DNA from: Sinohyriopsis cumingii
Lineage: Eukaryota; Mollusca; Bivalvia; Unionida; Unionidae
Length of the DNA stretch: 64,000 nucleotides
Direction: 5' to 3'
NCBI GenBank assembly: GCA_028554795.2
Contig: CM068825.1
Location: 95,404,451 to 95,468,450 of the forward strand
Shown here: positions 53,779 through 64,000 of the stretch, in pieces
Layout of the letters: each line of letters opens with the position of its first letter
How positions within the stretch are numbered: the stretch's first letter is position 1
The notes under the pieces: model-generated
Database searches by the model: none
Seen by the model: only the letters and a program-made list of their open reading frames with translations
What the model was told of the DNA's origin: nothing
Made by a program: the position numbers and the translations under genes

Positions 53779-54098
53779 TGCTCCGGTGGCCTAGTGGTTA
53801 GAGTGCCAGTCTCGGATGTGGGAGGACATGGGTTTGATCCCCAGGTGAGTCATACCAAAGACTTTTAAAAATGGTACTAACAACTGCCTTGCTCGGCGCT
53901 CAACATTAAGAGGTTAGTGTTAGACTGGTCAGCCTGGCATCAGGATAATTTAACTGGGTGGGACATCATTCTACATGTCGGTGGCATGATGTCCCATAGC
54001 TAGACATCACTATAAACTGCCACACTGCAGACATCGTAGTGATATGACTGAAAACTGTTTTAAAGCTACATTAAAAATCCAAATCACACACACATGAA
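53779..54098 (+). mobile_element. SINE family A, best-preserved copy
   Basis: A box 'ggtggcctagtggttagag', B box 'gggtttgatcccc', body, and (CA)n tail. It has the clearest pol III promoter boxes of the family in this window. Confidence 0.9.
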
Positions 54099-54504
54099 CG
54101 TTTCCCAAGAAATGGCCTTGACCTTTGAGTTAGGGATTTAACCACTATATAATAGATGTAGAGCTGGGTAAAGCCTCATCAAAGTATCAAAGGGGTTGAA
54201 AAGTATCAGGGTGGATAAGGAAATAGGCCAGTGACCTATACTATCCCTTGTTGTAACCCTTACAAAAGTGGGTAAAGTTTTATCAAAGTAACTGCCAGAC
54301 TGGATAAGGAAACAATGACCTATATTATCCCTTGTTGTAACCCTTATAAAAGTGGTCCAAACATTCTACATCAGACAAGGATATAAGTTCTAGTTACATT
54401 TTCCCTTGCTGTGACCATGACCTAATGGATGGGGCATGGCTATGATATGTGAAACACCACTTTCACTGATAAATAATTTGCAAAGGTTTCAATTAAATAT
54501 CTGG
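54099..54504. other. Intronic DNA with a local duplication
   Basis: A phrase 'atcccttgttgtaaccctta' occurs at about 54243 and 54326 (about 83 bp apart), each followed by 'aaaagtgg'. No gene. Confidence 0.5.
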
Positions 54505-54742
54505 TCAAGTGGTCTATAGCACTTGCCTTTACCAATCACTGCCATCTAACCTCTTTCAGCATGGGTTCATCTTGGGCTCGGCCAATGTACATATGTGAGA
54601 AAGCTGCCAGTAGCTTCATGAGGGTCTGTGGTTCTTACCAGGATTTTCACTGGGTTCTTTCTCCACCAGTTATGTTGGCCACCATGTATAGCCTATTTTG
54701 TGTTAAGGAATATTGTTAAACCCAAAACGATAACAACAACTT
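54505..54742 (+). mobile_element. SINE family B copy
   Basis: Plus orientation: 'aagtggtctatagcacttgc' head, 'agcatgggttcatcttggg', body with 'gttggccaccatgtatagcc', tail 'aaacccaaaacgataacaac'. Confidence 0.8.
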
Positions 54743-54783
54743 TATTTAAATATCCTCAGTGGTTCAAAAGTTATACTCTTATA

Positions 54784-55085
54784 ATGATATGCCTTTAAGT
54801 CAATTTGTTGTCAATAATGATATGTCTGTAAGTCAATTTGGTATCAATAATTGTTTATCTAAGTAATCTTTCTGTCAATAGTAATACGTCTGTAAGTCCA
54901 TTTTGGTGTCAATAATGATATATCTGTAAGTAAGTTTGGTGTCAATAATGATACTTCTATAAGTCAGTTTGGTATCAATAGTGATATGTCTAAGTCATTT
55001 GCTGTCAATATTAATGTCTTTAAGTCAGTTTGGTGTCAATAATGATCCATTTTTAAATCAGTCTGGCGTCAATAATGCTACGATG
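54784..55085. repeat. About 33-bp tandem repeat
   Basis: Eight to nine diverged copies of a unit around GTAAGTCAATTTGGTGTCAA plus TAATGATATGTCT. Confidence 0.88.
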
Positions 55086-55207
55086 ATGTAAAAGCAGCTG
55101 CATACCTAAGGACAATTCAAAGCAGCAAGTATTTACATTCAAATTCAAGATCTTCTACTAGCTTTATAGAAAAGGCAAAGGCTGTTCTGAATGAATGAGT
55201 TGCAATG

Positions 55208-55465
55208 ATTGTTGTTGTTGTTGTTGTTGTAGGGTTTAACGCCATTTTTCAGCACACGATAGGCTATACATGGCGGCCAGTATTATTGGTAGAGGAAGAA
55301 CCCAGGAAAACCCAGGAAAGAACCACCAACCCATGAGAAGCTACTGGCAAGCTTTCTCACATACCCACATTAGCCGAATCCGAGACTTGAACCCACGCAG
55401 ACAGAGGTGAGATGGCAGTGATCCATAACGGAGAGCGCTTTAGACCACTTGAACACTTGGGGCCA
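55208..55465 (-). mobile_element. SINE family B copy, minus strand
   Basis: Colinear with 8170-8430, with the GTT tail at 55210 and a tRNA-like head ending 'agtggtctaaagcgctc' in reverse at about 55450. Confidence 0.88.
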
Positions 55466-55494
55466 CCAAGTTGCAATGATTTTATTAATATAAA

Positions 55495-55700
55495 CTGCAG
55501 TTTTATATACTCACTTATAAGTCGAGTCCAACTGCAAACAGCACAGATCCAGATCTGCTGTCGCATTATGTGCTGGCATATCTGGGTATGTGCAGTTTGT
55601 TAGGAGTACTCAGCAACTAACAGCATAGACCCTAATGCTACAGCAGATCAGGATAAATGTTTGCAGTTTGACTTGACTTATAAGTGAGTACATATGGTGA
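55495..55700. mobile_element. MITE family copy, well-preserved ends
   Basis: 'tatactcacttataagtcga' at the left and 'cttgacttataagtgagtac' at the right form terminal inverted repeats, with 'ccaactgcaaac' and 'gtttgcagtttg' continuing them inward, about 30 bp in all. Confidence 0.8.
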
Positions 55701-55769
55701 ATCCGTTTATGTGACAAAAAGGCTAACCCCTCATATTTTGTACAGAAACAGTCTGCAAGTGATTAATGA

Positions 55770-55905
55770 AGCCTGACTGTACACTATATTGACTGTACAT
55801 TATATTACCTCTACATTATACTGACTGTTCACTATACTGAATGTATACTATATTGACTGTACACTATATTGATTATACACCATACTGACTGTACACTATA
55901 TTGCT
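55770..55905. repeat. Short tandem repeat around TGACTGTACACTATAT
   Basis: Seven to eight imperfect copies of a unit of 17-20 bp. Confidence 0.85.
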
Positions 55906-57175
55906 ACAAGCTAAATAGTTGCTTCCCTCACAGTAAAATATACTGAAACAACACTTTGCTGAAAACTTGGTATAAAAGAGGCCTTGCTGTGTAGGCACTA
56001 CAATTAAATGACATCAACACTTCTTAAGAATATTTGTATCCCATTTCAACACCCTACAAGGAGTTGTTTTTTTAAAGTTGATTGACTCTTATTCAATGGG
56101 CCACCACTGCTGTGAAAGTTGAAAAGATATTAGCTAAGAATTGTAAAAGGTGGAGTCCACAACCTCTACTGTTACAACCTGTTGTACTTGGAATGAAGTT
56201 TACTGTAATACACCCAAGATAAGTCCAGGCATGATGGTAAATCTCTCTCCCACTTTAAAAAAATTTATTACGCCTTTCATGGCAATAAACTCAACACCAT
56301 TTCTACAAAATTATAAGATTTATCATAGAAGAAATACAGCAAATATTTGTGAAATATTTGTGAAGCCCAACCCTAACATGGAATTCATTGATGATATTTA
56401 TTTTGACTTGAAAATGGATATCAGGCTCTAATCAGATGAGTGAACAACTTTTTAATCTGTTGGTTTGATTTTCTTTGGCATTTGTCACATTTTTCAGTAC
56501 AGCAACAATTCTGAACATTATACTGTACCTTTGTGCAAAGTGTATTGCTCAAGGACACAATGGTAGCCAGTCTTGGCTGATCCAACTGTGGGAATTAAAT
56601 CACCACCCTTCTACTCACGAGTTCATGCATTAAGACATTTTAAGAACTCCTTTTTGAATCCACAGCACATTACCTTTTACATCATGTGTGACCAACTTAC
56701 AAGAAAATATTTCACTTTGTGTTTATTTTCCCTATATACCACAGGAAAATGAAATTGTAGTTCATTTACTCGTGAATACAAGCTATCTAATACATCCCAC
56801 CAGTGGTATTTCATCTCTATATTAACTTCATTTGTACTTCATTTGAGCCAGGAACAAGCCATATACCCAATTCCATCAGTGATATTTTTATTTCTGAATT
56901 GACTTTCTTTCTACTTCATCTGAACAAGGTTATACTAGCTATGTCCAACATAAAAAAAACTGCAAGAGTCTAATATTGCATGGAAGGATTATATGTTCAA
57001 CTACATAAAATATAACAGTTTCACTTCCAATGAAGCCCACACATGTACATATATAATTTCATAATCTACAAATATTTAAGTAAAAGTGTAAAATACAACT
57101 ATTCAGTGCTACTTTTTCTGCATTCATGAGATGACATATGCAGCAACTCGCATATGGCAGCATCTTGCATATGAA
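55906..57175. other. Intronic DNA, no feature seen
   Basis: A 93-codon frame at 56150-56431 has no recognisable domain; nothing else supported. Confidence 0.4.
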
Positions 57176-57179
57176 GTAA

Positions 57180-57690
57180 CCATCAATTACAAACATGATT
57201 AATTTCATTTGTACATGAGTTATTGCATTCATCAACTCATGATTCTTAACATGATTCACTTCATTTATACATGAGCTATTGCATTCATCAACTCATGATT
57301 GCTAACATGATTAATTTCATTTGTACATGAGTTATTATATTCATCAACTCATGATTTATGACATGATTCACTTCATTTATACATGAGCTATTGCATTCAT
57401 CAACTCATGATTGCTAACATGATTAATTTCATTTTGCATTCATCAACTCATGATTGCTAACATGATTCATTTCATTTTGCATACATCAACTCATGATTGC
57501 TAACATGATTCATTTCATTTTGCATTCATCAACTCATGATTGCTAACATGATTAATTTCATTTTGCATTCATCAACTCATGATTGCTAACATGACTAATT
57601 TCATTTGTACATGAGTTATTATATTCATCAACTCATGATTTATAACATAATTCATTTAATATGTACATGAGCTATTACATTCATGATTGC
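57180..57690. repeat. Composite minisatellite (about 57-bp and 40-bp units)
   Basis: Units share 'cattcatcaactcatgattg' and 'ctaacatgattaatttcatt'. The long form carries an extra 'tgtacatgagttatt'; the short form lacks it, so one array mixes two period lengths by internal deletion. Confidence 0.9.
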
Positions 57691-57892
57691 TCAAAAGCTC
57701 TATAAAAAAGGCAACTTCAATGGCTTAAAATTCAGATTTACACAATTCTGATATAACCATGCATTTTGTCATATTTTTAGAAGTTATCATGCTGGCAAAA
57801 ATAGGGTCATTTTACCAGCAAATGTGCCTTACATCTGAAGTATTATCTAATTTTTTGTTCCTGTTTTATAAAGGTTGATATTGAGTTACTTA

Positions 57893-58312
57893 CTATATAT
57901 ACTTGCATATAAATTGAATGCAACTGTAAAATACATAGACCCAAATCTGTCACTACATAATATGCACAGATCCAAATCTGTCACTACATAATGTGCACAG
58001 ATCCAACTATATCACTACACAATACAGATAGACCCAAATCTGTCACTATATAATGTGCATAGACCCAAATCTGTCACTACATAATCTGCATAGCCCCAAA
58101 TCTGTCACTACATAATGTGCACAGACCCAAATCTGTCACTACATAATTTGCATAGACCCAAATCTGTCACTACATAATGTGCACAGACCCAAAATGTGCT
58201 TGTATATCTAGTCCTATACAGTTTGTTAGACATAATCTATGGAACAAAACAACAAAGACCCTGATTTGGGCAGATTTTGTTTGCAGTTGGACCCAATTAA
58301 TATGCAAGTATA
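57893..58312. mobile_element. MITE copy expanded by an internal minisatellite
   Basis: The left end 'tatatacttgcatataaatt' and the right end 'aattaatatgcaagtatata' are inverse copies flanking a MITE interior. Between them the 'gacccaaatctgtcactaca' block, present once or twice in other copies, is repeated about nine times with a 31-bp period (57935-58200). Confidence 0.75.
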
Positions 58313-60058
58313 TAGAAATAAATGATTTTTTCTGTGAATTAAAATAACAATACATATTTAATTTTTATATTAACATAATTTCTGTAAGATTCTGAATGTT
58401 AAGCTGTAATAACAATTAGGAAACTTTATTTCAGCAGGCAAAGATTTGAATTTAATTAAAATCTGCAATTGAACTTCTGATTGTGACTGACATTTAAGTT
58501 GTCATTCTAAATCTAGTAATGAACTCCAATGCCACTTGAATGACACACAATTTACTGAGTACAATACCATTTTCATATAGGATAATAATGTCTTTGTGTT
58601 TATTCCCTACTGGGTACTAAAGATCATAAATGCCTGCTCTCATGATTTCACCAACTGAAACTTAACAACATCTACCCACATTTATATGGCATAAAAAATT
58701 CAACTACACCATACAAGAGACTTATGTTGGCCTTATATCACACACCTGGTTTACAAACTTAACATTTACTTTTTCTGGGTGAGCTGCTATAGTACTGCAA
58801 GAAATGAGCTTCTTGTAAACTATCTCCCAAATGTTACATTATGTCAAATTTACCAATCAATTGTCCAATAAAAGTTCTTTCCAATGATAAAGGCATAATA
58901 AAAATGCATAGGTTCTTCCTCATAATCAAAGTCATCCAAGATCTTGATGAAATAAACCTAGTTACCATATTCAATCATAACTGGATGGGAAATACAGTCG
59001 ACAAATCTAGGTGCCAACAAGATGCAAGATGATGTCATTAATATATACAGATCATACTTATTACAGAACTTCTCAAAACAATTAGGATATAAAATTATTT
59101 ACTCCAGAGCGATTTCAAGCACAGCATATCACATACAAGATTGCATCATAAACATAAATAGATCTTACTCATAATCAAGCTCATCACAGCTTGAAGATGT
59201 ACAACTATTTAGCAATTCTGATCAAACTCTAATAAAAACTATAGCTGCTAGAGTGTTGATGAATGTAGCTAATTAGATACATGTATCATCTTTATCGTGT
59301 TTTTACCTACCAATGATGTAAGCCTATTTACCAAGTCTGATCAAAGATCTATCACAAATACAGTCTTAAAATTGGTAAAAATCTCATCCAATATAAACTA
59401 ATATTCCAAGTGCGATCAAAATAATGTAAAAAGTATGCTTTCCTGAGTTGTAACGGGCCCAGCCAATCAGATGCAAGATCACTTCATTAGTATGTGTGGA
59501 TCCTAATCAAATTCATCTATAATCTCAATAACAACTGGATCAGAAATATGGTGACCAAAGTGGTAACAAGCAATTCTTGACAAACAACACAAGACAGATG
59601 GTGCATGATGAACAATGCAAACCTGATGCAGGGCCATACTGTACACTATGGTCAGGTGGTGCACAAAACAACAATTCTGTTTTATCAAATGGTTTGTGGT
59701 GAGTTTTGAGTTTCAAATTTAAGGTAGTATTTCACCTTTCTAAAATGTAATCATATATTTGTTTACAAAGTATAAAATTGATACATTGTACATAATACAA
59801 TGTACTGTAATGCTGTATAAGCACTAGATTATTTCATACAACATTTCAATTTCATCAAAGACATTCTAGATAATGTCAATTTTGTAGATCAGGCATGGGC
59901 AACTTCCTCCAGGGTGTGGTCTGGACAAGTGTTTTTTTAAAGTCACACCTATGATGTAAATTCATGGATAAACCAGGTCTGGCCTGCTGGTTATATTCTC
60001 CCCACCCCTGGTACAGATGATTAGTTTTATAACTCTAAAAAGTTAAGATTATGGTCAC
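58313..60058. other. Intronic DNA, no feature seen
   Basis: AT-rich with loose repeats of 'aagatcttgatgaaat' and 'ccaagtctgatcaaa' type. No gene. Confidence 0.4.
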
Positions 60059-60059
60059 A

Positions 60060-60125
60060 AACACACACACACATGCATGCATGCACACACATATGCACAC
60101 ACACCATGCAAATGTACACACACAC
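60060..60125. repeat. (CA)n microsatellite
   Basis: Interrupted CA/GCAT run. A second short run, (ATGG)n, lies at 60725-60742. Confidence 0.95.
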
Positions 60126-60820
60126 GCTATGTGCCTATAATAGCAGGAAAACCTAGACATACTTTTTACATGAAAGTGAAAATTGCAGTTAGTTCCAAAT
60201 CAGTAAGTAAAACACAATTTCCTAAATTATTATCATGAGCTCTGGTTGAGAACTGAAATTTAGTTGAAGAAACCATTTTTCATTCTTTGGCAAGAGCGAC
60301 CTTGATCTTTGACCTTTTGACCTCCAAATTGATAGTCTTCTCTTCTTACTGCCAGTGCAAGTAATCCACAAAATTATGGACATGCCTCTGATTTACAACT
60401 AATGTTAGTGTGCAGAAACCATTTTTCTTTTCTCAGTCACTTTGACCTCTTAGCACCAAAAATAGATAGGCTTCTACCATGCCTCAAGTGCAAGTCATCC
60501 AGAAAGTTTGATCCAGGTCTGTGATATAGAATTAATGCTATTGTGCAAAAAACATTTTCAGTTATTTAGTCACAGCAACCTTCACCTTCCACCCTTAAAT
60601 CAATATTCTTATTCACCCAAAATGCAAGCAACTTACAAAGTCTGGTAATTGTAGATTGTAGAGAACAAGAAGTATTTTGTGCAAAAATTAAATAAATAAC
60701 AGATGGACAGATACAGGAACAGATGAATGGATGGATGGATGGACAGATGTGATAACATATGCTCTGCCTTCTAATACTGCAAACATAATACATCACCTGC
60801 ACGGAGCAGCAACAACTTAC

Positions 60821-60943
60821 CATATCAACGTGTCCTTTCCGAAGCTCAAGAACTCCCAAGTTATTATACGCCTCTGGATGGTCATTATTGTTGGCTAGGG
60901 TAAGCCGAAAACACTGATATGCAAGTGTCATGTCACCTATACC
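60821..60943 (-). CDS. TTC8: TTC8/BBS8 internal exon (TPR segment)
   Basis: A 123-bp exon on the minus strand between an AG acceptor (60944-60945, 'ttattgcag') and a GTAAGT donor (60820-60815). Its 41 codons are in phase 0 and include 'GIGDMTLAYQCFRLTL' and 'HPEAYNNLGVLELRKGHV', the hallmark TPR region of TTC8, in which the NNLxVLE(L/M)RKGHV block is strongly conserved in animals. It precedes the exon at 5209-5292 in the transcript, and the joint falls in the middle of a TPR helix pair as in known TTC8. Exons further upstream are outside the window. The frame read past the donor is intronic. Confidence 0.94.
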
Positions 60944-61435
60944 CTGCAATAACAACAAAATACAAAATAAACAAACAATCTTTTAACGATGGCATTCAAT
61001 GAATTCTGAACTATATGTGTCTTTAAAGTCATTAAATTCACTAAGAAGTACATATACTGACATTTTATAATCTGCAGCAAGACCTTGTTTTACATAGTAC
61101 TTTTTATTTAAAATCCATCTATCCATAAAGACACAATCAAGAATCTCCTACTTTTATCCATATATAATTGTCCATTTCATAAATTTTACATGAAAAATTG
61201 TATCTGCCCTATTAGGGCATTCATTTCTGCACCTTATATCCATTTTTACTATATATGAAGGACAACTGGATGTTGTTACAAGATGATAACTTTTTTATAT
61301 ACTAGTATTTCATTTTGACCATATCTTCTTTCAACTATAAACATGACTTTGGGCTCCAATAGCTGAAAACTGAAGCTATTTGCAAACATAAGATCTGAAT
61401 GAATTAAGCAAGTGAACTAAAAAAACTGATCCCAT
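60944..61435. other. Intron upstream of the TTC8 exon, no feature seen
   Basis: AT-rich, no gene or recognised repeat. Confidence 0.4.
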
Positions 61436-61439
61436 AATA

Positions 61440-61640
61440 GATTTCAGACTGGCCCTATATTTGTTTAGAACCAACAAAATAATATAAGAAGACTTTTAGT
61501 AAGAACCTCATGCTAATATGACCATTCATTAAGGAGAAGTAGTGATAACAAGATTTTCATGATGACCACTGTGGCAGCCATATTGGCCATCCAAACTGCA
61601 TCATTTTCATTTAGACCTTGAAAAAAATGTGTATTAAGTT
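61440..61640 (+). repeat. Dispersed copy of the 145-bp repeat family
   Basis: 'tttcagactggccctatatt', 'atgaccattcattaagg' and 'gtggcagccatattggcc' match the array at 15660-16490. Confidence 0.7.
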
Positions 61641-61784
61641 TCAAAATGTCAGGAGTGGTAACAAGGTCAGCCTTCATATGCAAGATCACCCCAGTAATAT
61701 TCATGGATCCTGCTTACTTTCAAAACTGCACAAAATCTTGATGATACATGCCCATATTCTGGTTCTGAACAAATTAACTTAGAA

Positions 61785-61932
61785 TTATGTAGCATGATGT
61801 CCCACCCAGTCATGTTATCCTGACAACAGGCCAACCAGTCTTAACAATAACCTCTTAATGTTGAGTACCTAGCAAGGCAGCTTTTGGTATCATTTTTATA
61901 AGTCTTTGGCATGACTTGGCCGAGGTTCAATA
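61785..61932 (-). mobile_element. SINE family A fragment, minus strand
   Basis: Covers part of the body and the region next to the B box ('cttggccgaggttcaa'); both ends are missing. Confidence 0.8.
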
Positions 61933-62838
61933 GTTGCATGAATAATTATTGGTAAAAATATGAATAAATGTGCTCTTAAGTATCTAAAATTTGCAAATTG
62001 TAATAAGAAAAGTATTCTCTGTACAAGAGAGTAGAGGACAAAATATTATTATGATTTCTGTGGTTTACATTTGTATGAAAAATTACAAATAAAACACAGA
62101 CAATACAGCTAGTAAAAAGTGTTGATATCCTTTATAGTTCCAAACCTGTACTGTTAAAAGATATGGACCGTTAAGTTGGCCAGACAAAACCATGACACAT
62201 ACTTCCATAAAAATGTTATGTACTGGTAACACGATTAAGGGAACTAGTGTTACTGAGACACATAAAGACTGTCATTTCAAATATTTTGGAATAAAAATGA
62301 GAGGAAAAAGGATAACATGAAAAATATTGCCCCATGCTCAAGAATTTGTAAGTTCCAAACATCACCACTTCATTTACAACTAACTTATCGCCAGAGCACA
62401 GATATGCAGGCACAGTTCATTATCTAAGCACAGAGTTGTCCAACAGACAGTCTGTGAGCCAGAATCCAGCCTGTCAAAGATTTCTATTCAACCAAACAAC
62501 CTTTCATAATTTCTGCCTTATCTTGCACCTATTAATATCTTATCTTTCTGAAACTGTTCACTGCTAAAGTGAAAAAATTTAAATATGCCCCCCCCCCCGC
62601 ACAAAGGTTGAATTCACCTGGCCCAGCATATCATGTGTAAACAAAGTATTTTATGTTGACGCTTAACCTATGTGAAATATTTTTTAACCTATGTGAAGTA
62701 TTATTTTAGTACATACTGAAAATTGCATGAAAAATGACTGAACACTGTTAACAGTTATGATGGTCTGAACTTGTATGTCTCAAAGTGCCAGTTAGCTAAG
62801 TAACAGACAATAAGTCTGCATTGCCATGTAAATGTCAT
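61933..62838. other. Intronic DNA, no feature seen
   Basis: Contains a poly-C run at 62587-62597. No gene. Confidence 0.4.
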
Positions 62839-62839
62839 G

Positions 62840-63445
62840 ATGCCTTCTCCACTACCAGCAAGAGCACATGTAAATCACATGATGCCTCACCCTCCATTAG
62901 TGAGAGCACAGGTAAAGCATGATGCCTCACAACTCTGCAAGTGAAAGCACATGTAAATAACATGATGTCTCACCCTTTAACAGTGAGAGCACATGTAAAT
63001 CACATGATGCCTCACACCTCTGCAAGTGAAAGCACATGTAAATCACATGATGTCTCACCCTTTAACAGTGAGAGTACATGTAAATCACATGATGCCTTCT
63101 CCTCTACCAGCACAAGCACATGTATATCACAAGATGCCTCACCCTCTATTAGTGAGATTACAGGTAAATCACGATGCCTCACAACATTGCCAGTGAAAGC
63201 ACATGTAAATCACATGATGTCTCACTCTTTAACAGTGAGAGCACATGTAAATCACATGCTGCCTTACACCTCTGTAAGTGAAAGCACATGTAAATCACAT
63301 GATGTCTCACCCTTTGCAAGTGAGAACACATGTAAACCACATGATGCCTCACACCTCTGTAAGTGAGAACACATGTAAACCACATGATGTCTCACCCTTT
63401 GCAAGTGAGAACACATGTAAATCACATGATGCCTCACATGTTTGC
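62840..63445. repeat. 42-bp minisatellite
   Basis: About 14 copies of AGCACATGTAAATCACATGA plus TG(C/T)CTCACNC and a variable spacer such as 'ctctgcaagtga' or 'tttaacagtgag'. The period, a multiple of three, keeps frames open on both strands (for example 62941-63366), which are not genes. Confidence 0.95.
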
Positions 63446-64000
63446 TAGTCAATGATGGCAACGGTAAGTAGTCCGTCAGTATCAGCACAATTTAGGACTT
63501 GACTGCCATTTGGGCAATTCATGTAGTGTATTTGAAAGCCCTTGGTTATTGCATCCTTCAGAGGATTATAATGTTATTCTTGTTCAACAGCTTTTATATG
63601 AAGTACTGATTATATCAGTGCACAGTGAAGCTCAATTAACTTCCATTATGTGCCTTAAAGTAGAGACGATAACATGTAATTGCTAATACAATATGCATGA
63701 CACACTCTTCACAGATAAAAAAACCCATAGTTTATGATAACTACAGAGATACTAATCAGGGCTTGATCAATACAAGATGGACTGAGGGTCTGCAACACAT
63801 ATGCGATCATTAGCTCTTATGAAAATCATGCTATGTGAAATTCTGATTGATTTGGCAAAAGTTCAAGCCAATTATCTTTGCCTGAGACAAATATAAACAA
63901 GAGTTAAACTTGTATTATTTAAACATTTGTAGCTTTTTTCAGGCTGATCACCATCAGCAGTTACTCTATACCAGACACAAATTTGTATGAATCATCAACC
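63446..64000. other. Intronic DNA, no feature seen
   Basis: AT-rich, no gene or recognised repeat. Confidence 0.4.

Noticed and set aside
62941..63366. 141-codon plus-strand frame and overlapping minus-strand frames
   Set aside because: Same reason: a 42-bp tandem repeat keeps the frames open on both strands.

Overview
The window is animal nuclear DNA: AT-rich, CpG-poor, full of SINEs, MITEs, LINE remnants and minisatellites. Two short exons on the minus strand (5209-5292 and 60821-60943) encode consecutive TPR segments of TTC8/BBS8, the ciliary BBSome subunit, so almost everything between them is one intron of about 55.5 kb. The tRNA-derived SINEs, the repeat style and the large intron suggest a lophotrochozoan, probably a mollusc. 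That is inference and cannot be proved from this window.

The centrepiece is a 14.4 kb virus-like element inserted in that intron, 28781-43177. It is flanked by a 5-bp direct repeat (GTTGG) and bounded by near-identical terminal inverted repeats of 258 and 281 bp. It is CpG-rich, gene-dense and almost without intergenic space, unlike the DNA around it. Its genes are those of the Maverick/Polinton-adintovirus group. Replication and integration: a family B DNA polymerase with an SF1 helicase and an HNH domain, a retroviral-type DDE integrase, a zinc ribbon, and a free HNH endonuclease. Virion assembly: double-jelly-roll major capsid protein, single-jelly-roll penton-like protein, adenain-type protease, FtsK/HerA-like packaging ATPase, coiled-coil fibre-like protein, pVI-like and pX-like core proteins, a membrane protein, and a parvovirus-type phospholipase A2 domain. 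The virion genes form a head-to-tail minus-strand array (29031-36229). The polymerase and ATPase are on the plus strand, each divergently paired with a small minus-strand zinc-binding gene.

Two breaks stand out. The polymerase palm is split between two frames that overlap by ATGA at 38559-38562. The PLA2 domain has no start codon of its own; it lies in the -1 frame of the zinc-ribbon gene, just after an A_AAA_AAA heptamer followed by a possible stem. Each may be programmed recoding or an inactivating indel. All other major frames are open, so the insertion looks young.

Layout: 1-5208, intron or 3' part of TTC8 with a large 31-bp minisatellite; 5209-5292, TTC8 exon; 5293-28775, intron with LINE, SINE and MITE copies; 28776-43182, the element plus its target duplication; 43440-45345, a decayed Ty3/gypsy pol whose integrase precedes its reverse transcriptase; 45346-60820, intron with satellites; 60821-60943, TTC8 exon; 60944-64000, intron with a 42-bp minisatellite. 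No rRNA, true tRNA gene or CRISPR array was seen.
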